In this document: piece by piece, positions 59,674 to 64,000 of the stretch
Layout of the letters: each line of letters starts with the position of its first letter
Position numbering within the stretch: the first letter of the stretch is position 1
Origin: Carallia brachiata
Taxonomy: Eukaryota; Streptophyta; Magnoliopsida; Malpighiales; Rhizophoraceae
NCBI GenBank assembly: GCA_021464245.1
Contig: JADCRB010000012.1
Location: 1,531,999 to 1,595,998, forward strand
Length of the DNA stretch: 64,000 nucleotides
Reading direction: 5' to 3'
Notes under the pieces: generated by a model
Told to the model about the DNA's origin: nothing
Database searches by the model: none
Seen by the model: the letters and a program-made list of their open reading frames with translations, nothing else
Translations under genes and position numbers: made by a program

Positions 59674-62600
59674 CTATATGGTTTCACCCAACACAATACC
59701 ACGGCCCAACACAATACCACAACCAGGAGGAACATAACCCTCATATCCATCAACGGGATGCAGGGTAGTTTTGCCGCAATATCTACAGCGTTGCTCACCT
59801 GCAAAGCCAGATAATAGATTATACACAACAAGGCTATATAAAAACCCATCCAAGATTTGACACGCCAATTATTCTAGTGGTTGAAACGGTTTGACTCCAA
59901 AGATTGAGAACGCAAACAGTTAAATCATAACTCAAACACAAGGGTAATCTAAAATCAACCATTGATCCAAATCAATCATCAACTTGACTGCCTCTCAAAA
60001 GAGGTTCTTGAGCAAGATTTCAAACACACTTGATAAGAATAAAATGTGCACAATTAGGGAATTATATGTTTCATTCTTCAGCATTCGACACTTGAGATTG
60101 TTTCATGCAAACGAATAAACAAGGGAGCAAGAGGCATGATGCTTTTCTCTGCAGATCAGTATGAAATACTGCTCCTTCAAACACTATAGAAAATGAAAAC
60201 AAGCAAGATTGTTGCAAAGAAAATGTGGACTCAATTATGCACATCGAGAAAACCAAGAATCCAATCTGCTGCACGAAAAAAAAAAAGTGATTAGTACGTT
60301 CAGACCTCAACTTAGTCATCTCACCAAGTACAATTGAGTCTCAAAATAATCAGTGCCCCTTAAAGGGGAAAAATATCAAAAATAAGATAGTTAATATCCA
60401 AATAAACCATTCATATGATACAAACCAACATTTTTACTGACATATAAAGTACATATCCATATTATGTAAAAAGTGCTAAAAAGAAACAAAAAGAAAAAGA
60501 GGATTCAGCCACAGGACCAAACATTTTCCATTTTTCACTTAGGCAAATGTAAAGCATCACATGTTTAAATACGGACTAAAACTCAAAAGAAAAGGGTTGG
60601 AATGAAGAAAAGGATATGACATCTACCAATATCATTTGGTTCCAAGATAATGCACTTAGTGACCTTCCTCACTTCTCCCTCTTTGTACATTTCAGTGAAA
60701 AACAACTTTGGAGAGGAATCACTGCTATCAGTGTCTTTGGGCTTGGCCATGAAATTGGCATGAGTCCAGAACCGTGGATAGGGAAACTCAAGTGCTACGT
60801 GACGAAATGAAGCAAAAGCTGATGATACAGCCTCCACAAGCCTAAAATTCTTGCCCTATATAAACAAAAAAACTAGCTAATAATGAATACTACTAAGGAA
60901 GGAAAAGAATAGGAAAAAAGGGAAGAAGAAAAGGAAATAAGGGAAGGGAATAAACTTAGATGAAAGGAGGGGTAAAAAAACAAACCGTTTGTTTATTATA
61001 GTGTGCTAGTGCCATTTTTGCCAAGTTAGTGCGATGCTTCTGATAAGCTTTATCATCTTCTTTAATCTTGGGCACAGGATCTCGTGGAGGCCTAGAAGCT
61101 TGCATAGAGATATACATATCGTCATACCACTTTTCAAATTCAAACATTCCATCTGAGTTAACATCACAAAGACAAACGCGAGGCTTCCTGACATTAGTGG
61201 AGGTAAACCCTCTCTGGAGTCCCTGGGCTGGATGACAGATTTCTTTACCCATAGAATGGCAAAACATACAGCTGATGCCTCCTGCAAATTAACAATTGGT
61301 CAGTAACTAAATGAATGTTAGGTAAACAACCCCAACTTATGCCTTATGGCATAGCAGTGATTCTGAAGATTTTTCACTTCACAAACCTAAGTAATTCAAG
61401 ATCACCAGAACCCTAACTTTGGCAGAAAAAATCACCAAACAATTACAATATCGCCTTGCTGAGTGTTAAAAACGATGACTACGTATGTTTGATTTGTCAA
61501 ATACATAAATACCAATATCTGTGGACATAAGTTGGCAATGCTAATGAGAATATAAGGCATGTCATGAGAGTGTATGCATCTAACATGTATCTAAAACAAA
61601 CATAAACGCCCAATAGAAATGTTTGAGCTTAACGGTCAATATCTTACAAGAACAGATGAAATTGAAAGCCATAAATAAATTTTGGAAAAAAAACACAAGA
61701 AGAAGAAGAATGCAGATCAAAACAAACGGAAGTAAAATGGAGGAGGCGGGAGAAAAGGCGCGTGTGTGTGTGAGAGAGAGAGACAAAGAGAGAGAGAGAG
61801 AAGCATTTATATTCGTGGAAAATTGTAGAACTATACCGGAATTATTTGAATTCACAGGAACGCAACATTTTACTTCCATTTTGTTTGGTCCAGCTAGAGT
61901 CAGCTCAGCGAAAAAAAGAAGATTGGGATCTGTCCGGTGAGCATCTCGAGCTTTAGCCTCAAAGTTGACATGGAACCAGATGCCAGAGCAAACAATCATA
62001 TTCAATTCCACGGCCCTCACGAAGGCAAAATCCATACCCTGGAAAATCAAAGATTATGATTCAAACCACTCATCATAATATTCATAGAAAATGTATAGAG
62101 GGGAACTGGGAGCATATCTATCGAGGAAAAGGAACTAAAGGCGCAAAAGAAACAAATGAATGAAATTGGGAATGAAGCGAAGGTAATGAGGAAAAGCAAA
62201 AGAAACCTGAGTTTTGTTGTAGTAAGCCAATGCAATTTCTGCACATTCGGTAGGCTGGGCTTGAGCTAATATAGCTGCTTCTGTTTTGCGTTCGGAAGGA
62301 GGAAGTAGAGGAATAAGGCTATGAAGAAAGGCAAACCGGTCTCTCCGCCAGGTCTGCTCGTCGAAGTTACCATCTGGCAGAATATAAGGCCCCCATTTCG
62401 CTGGAAAACTGAAATTTTTTTTCAACAAATGGAGCAACAAAATTACAACCCGTTAACAGAGAATAGCACCATGGAGATGATGATGATGATGATTAAGGAA
62501 GAAGATTTTTCTTTTTTTTTTTTCTTTATTAATTAAGTGGAAATGATAAATCAAATGAAACTCTTCTTTTTTTTTTTTTTTCTTCTGCTTGAATAGAATT

Positions 62601-62980
62601 CCCTTTATGTTTGAACTTAACAGCAATTTAATTAACCATCATCCAAAATGCTGACATCAAAATAAGAAGAGAAACCCACAAAAAAAAAAAGAGAGAGAAA
62701 GAAATTGAGATACCGAGAAGGATGAATGATCCATTCATTAGAGGATCGGAAGTCCTCTACAAACCATCCCTCAGCAGGTTTCCCCTCATCTGGCGTCTGC
62801 CACCTAACCAAAAATATAAACCGAAAATTGCAATGTAAAATAAAAAAAGCACCGAAAAGATTCAGAGTGAAAACAGCAAATTCAAAGGCAAAATTTAACA
62901 AAATAAACCCTAACTCTAGGAGCCAATCCCTAAACCAGATCAGCCAAATTTATTTTAAAAAAAAAAAAAAACCTATTTAC
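57455..62980. repeat. DUF3615 module, second copy of 13,638-19,200
   Basis: The block is collinear with the left block, including spacer, a 30-bp minisatellite at 57,899-58,060, the first-exon-like relic at about 58,060-58,140 and gene D up to intron 1. Apart from the 80-bp intron duplication in A, only small indels separate the two by eye. Confidence 0.85.
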
Positions 62981-63177
62981 CAGGGAATCGAATTCTTCTT
63001 ATCATCACTACGGCGACGTTTAAAGTCGGGGAGACTGCTTTGGGGTTGTTTGAGAATATTGCGAAATCTGAGCTCATACATAACGCCATTATCGCCATCT
63101 AATGTCATCCTTCCTGCGGCTTGCTTGCCATCGGACAGAGAGACATGCAGAGTAACCCCACCACAATTGTACGACAA
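59674..63177 (-). CDS. DUF3615-like protein D (intact, two tandem units)
   Basis: Exons 63177-62981, 62803-62714, 62408-62207, 62038-61837, 61281-60986, 60855-60627 and 59798-59674 join to 446 aa with consistent phases and GT/AG introns. Unit 1 runs from ALAYYNK (about residue 155) through WFHVNFEAK (184-192) to C235xxC238...H247P248. Unit 2 runs from ALAHYNK (about 321) through FWTHANFMAK (358-367) to C410xxC413...H419P420. The N-terminus has a basic stretch (KRRRSDDKK) that could be a nuclear signal. The start ATG (MSYNCGGV) aligns with that of copy B. The pattern matches plant DUF3615, a family of unknown function. This is the best-preserved member of the cluster. A is the only other copy without frame damage. 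Confidence 0.8.
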
Positions 63178-63193
63178 ACCCAGCCGTTCAATT

Positions 63194-63294
63194 TAATTTA
63201 AAAGACGAGGATGGCACGTGCTTCGCATCTGCATGCCGTTTTTCTTTTCTCTTATGTTTTTTAATAGATAATGACAACCCTGTTCTAGCACGTG
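63194..63294 (-). promoter_or_regulatory. Putative promoter of gene D with two G-boxes
   Basis: CACGTG occurs at 63,215-63,220 and 63,289-63,294, about 70 bp apart. The TATAAAT of A, B and C is altered here to TTTAAATT (about 63,195-63,202), so core promoter strength may differ. Confidence 0.5.
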
Positions 63295-64000
63295 CCAAAG
63301 TGATGCTTTGATTTGGAGAGAGAGTCTGGAGTTGGTACAGGAGGAAGGGAATTGTTATTCCGAAAGTGACGTTTTTAGTAGCATCGTCGTCGTTCATCGT
63401 ATTTGTAGCTTAGGTTTGGAATAGCTTAATTTGAAAATTTTGCTCAATTACTCTTGTATGAGTAAATTTATTACTAAAATACTAATAAGATTATAATAGA
63501 ACCTCATAATTAACAATAATATTAATAAATTTTAAATTTAATAGAGTGCTTTCAACTTTTAATCTCGATAAATTAGAGTTGATATTGTTAAAAAGACTAT
63601 AACGAATAACGGATCCTGGAGGGAAATAAACCACCAGATAACTACCAAGCACTGATTTCAATGATATTTGCATTGGAATGTTCTTCTATGTTTTTCTCTT
63701 TTTAATTTAGTAAAGTAGTCATTACTTTAAAATCACGTTGTATTAACATTTATTTCTACCCAACTACATTGTATTAGGATTTATTTCAACCTACCCTCAT
63801 TCTATTAGGATTTTTTCCTACCAAGCCACATTGTACTAGGATTTGTTTTTAACCAAGCCACAATATTTTAGGCTTTATTTCTACCTAATGTCATGGTCCT
63901 TCATGGATGCTGGGAATCGGAAAAGAGAAGAGGAGGCGGAGGATGGGGCGTGCTTCAGACGTGTGTTCAACGTTTTATTATTATTATATTATTATTTTCT
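63295..64000. other. Upstream flank of gene D and start of another array unit
   Basis: From 63,295 to about 63,490 it matches the region upstream of copy B (54,600-54,790). A further minisatellite lies at about 63,737-63,875, followed by the first-exon-like relic at 63,880-63,960. This suggests the DUF3615 array continues beyond the window. Confidence 0.6.

Noticed and set aside
62726..63196. 156-codon plus-strand open frame
   Set aside because: Antisense of exons 1 and 2 of gene D; the paralogues A and C give similar shadows.

Overview
The window is AT-rich nuclear DNA from a flowering plant, most likely a eudicot. The evidence is multi-exon genes with GT/AG introns, a plant-type Sec24, a relic of plastidic alpha-glucan phosphorylase, Helitrons, SINE/LINE insertions and foldback elements. 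The species cannot be told from the sequence. I see no tRNA, rRNA or CRISPR. All gene models below were built by hand from translations, splice signals and comparison of paralogous copies inside the window. Every recognisable cellular gene except the phosphorylase relic lies on the minus strand.

The layout is a large segmental duplication, offset by about 34 kb, followed by a local gene array. The left half (1-19.5 kb) reads, along the minus strand: DUF3615-like gene A (15,843-19,347), spacer, papain-like protease copy 1 (4,692-5,939), then Sec24 copy 1 (128-4,654, running off the window). The right half (28.3-63.2 kb) repeats the order: DUF3615-like copies D, C and B (50.9-63.2 kb), spacer, protease copy 2 (38,269-39,541) and Sec24 copy 2 (28,345-37,947). 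Between the halves, 19.5-27.3 kb is filled with mobile DNA: two head-to-tail Helitron-like elements, the first carrying a phosphorylase gene fragment, and a large palindromic element flanked by 122-bp direct repeats.

Both Sec24 copies lack the N-terminal region and carry disabling lesions. Directly upstream of each, on the same strand, lies a four-exon papain-like gene with no signal peptide or prodomain. It keeps the catalytic Cys and His but has Glu and Asp at the oxyanion-hole Gln and catalytic Asn positions. In copy 2 a consensus splice donor in the last protease exon would join the Sec24 zinc-finger exon in frame, so a protease-Sec24 chimera is a testable possibility.

The DUF3615-like cluster holds two intact genes (A, 423 aa; D, 446 aa), one frameshifted pseudogene (B) and one truncated pseudogene (C). 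The predicted protein carries two tandem DUF3615-like units, each ending in a CxxC...HP motif. D is a mosaic: its first exon and upstream region resemble B, the rest resembles A. TATA and G-box (CACGTG) motifs lie upstream of these genes. Several young insertions with target-site duplications are present in only one arm of the duplication and so post-date it.
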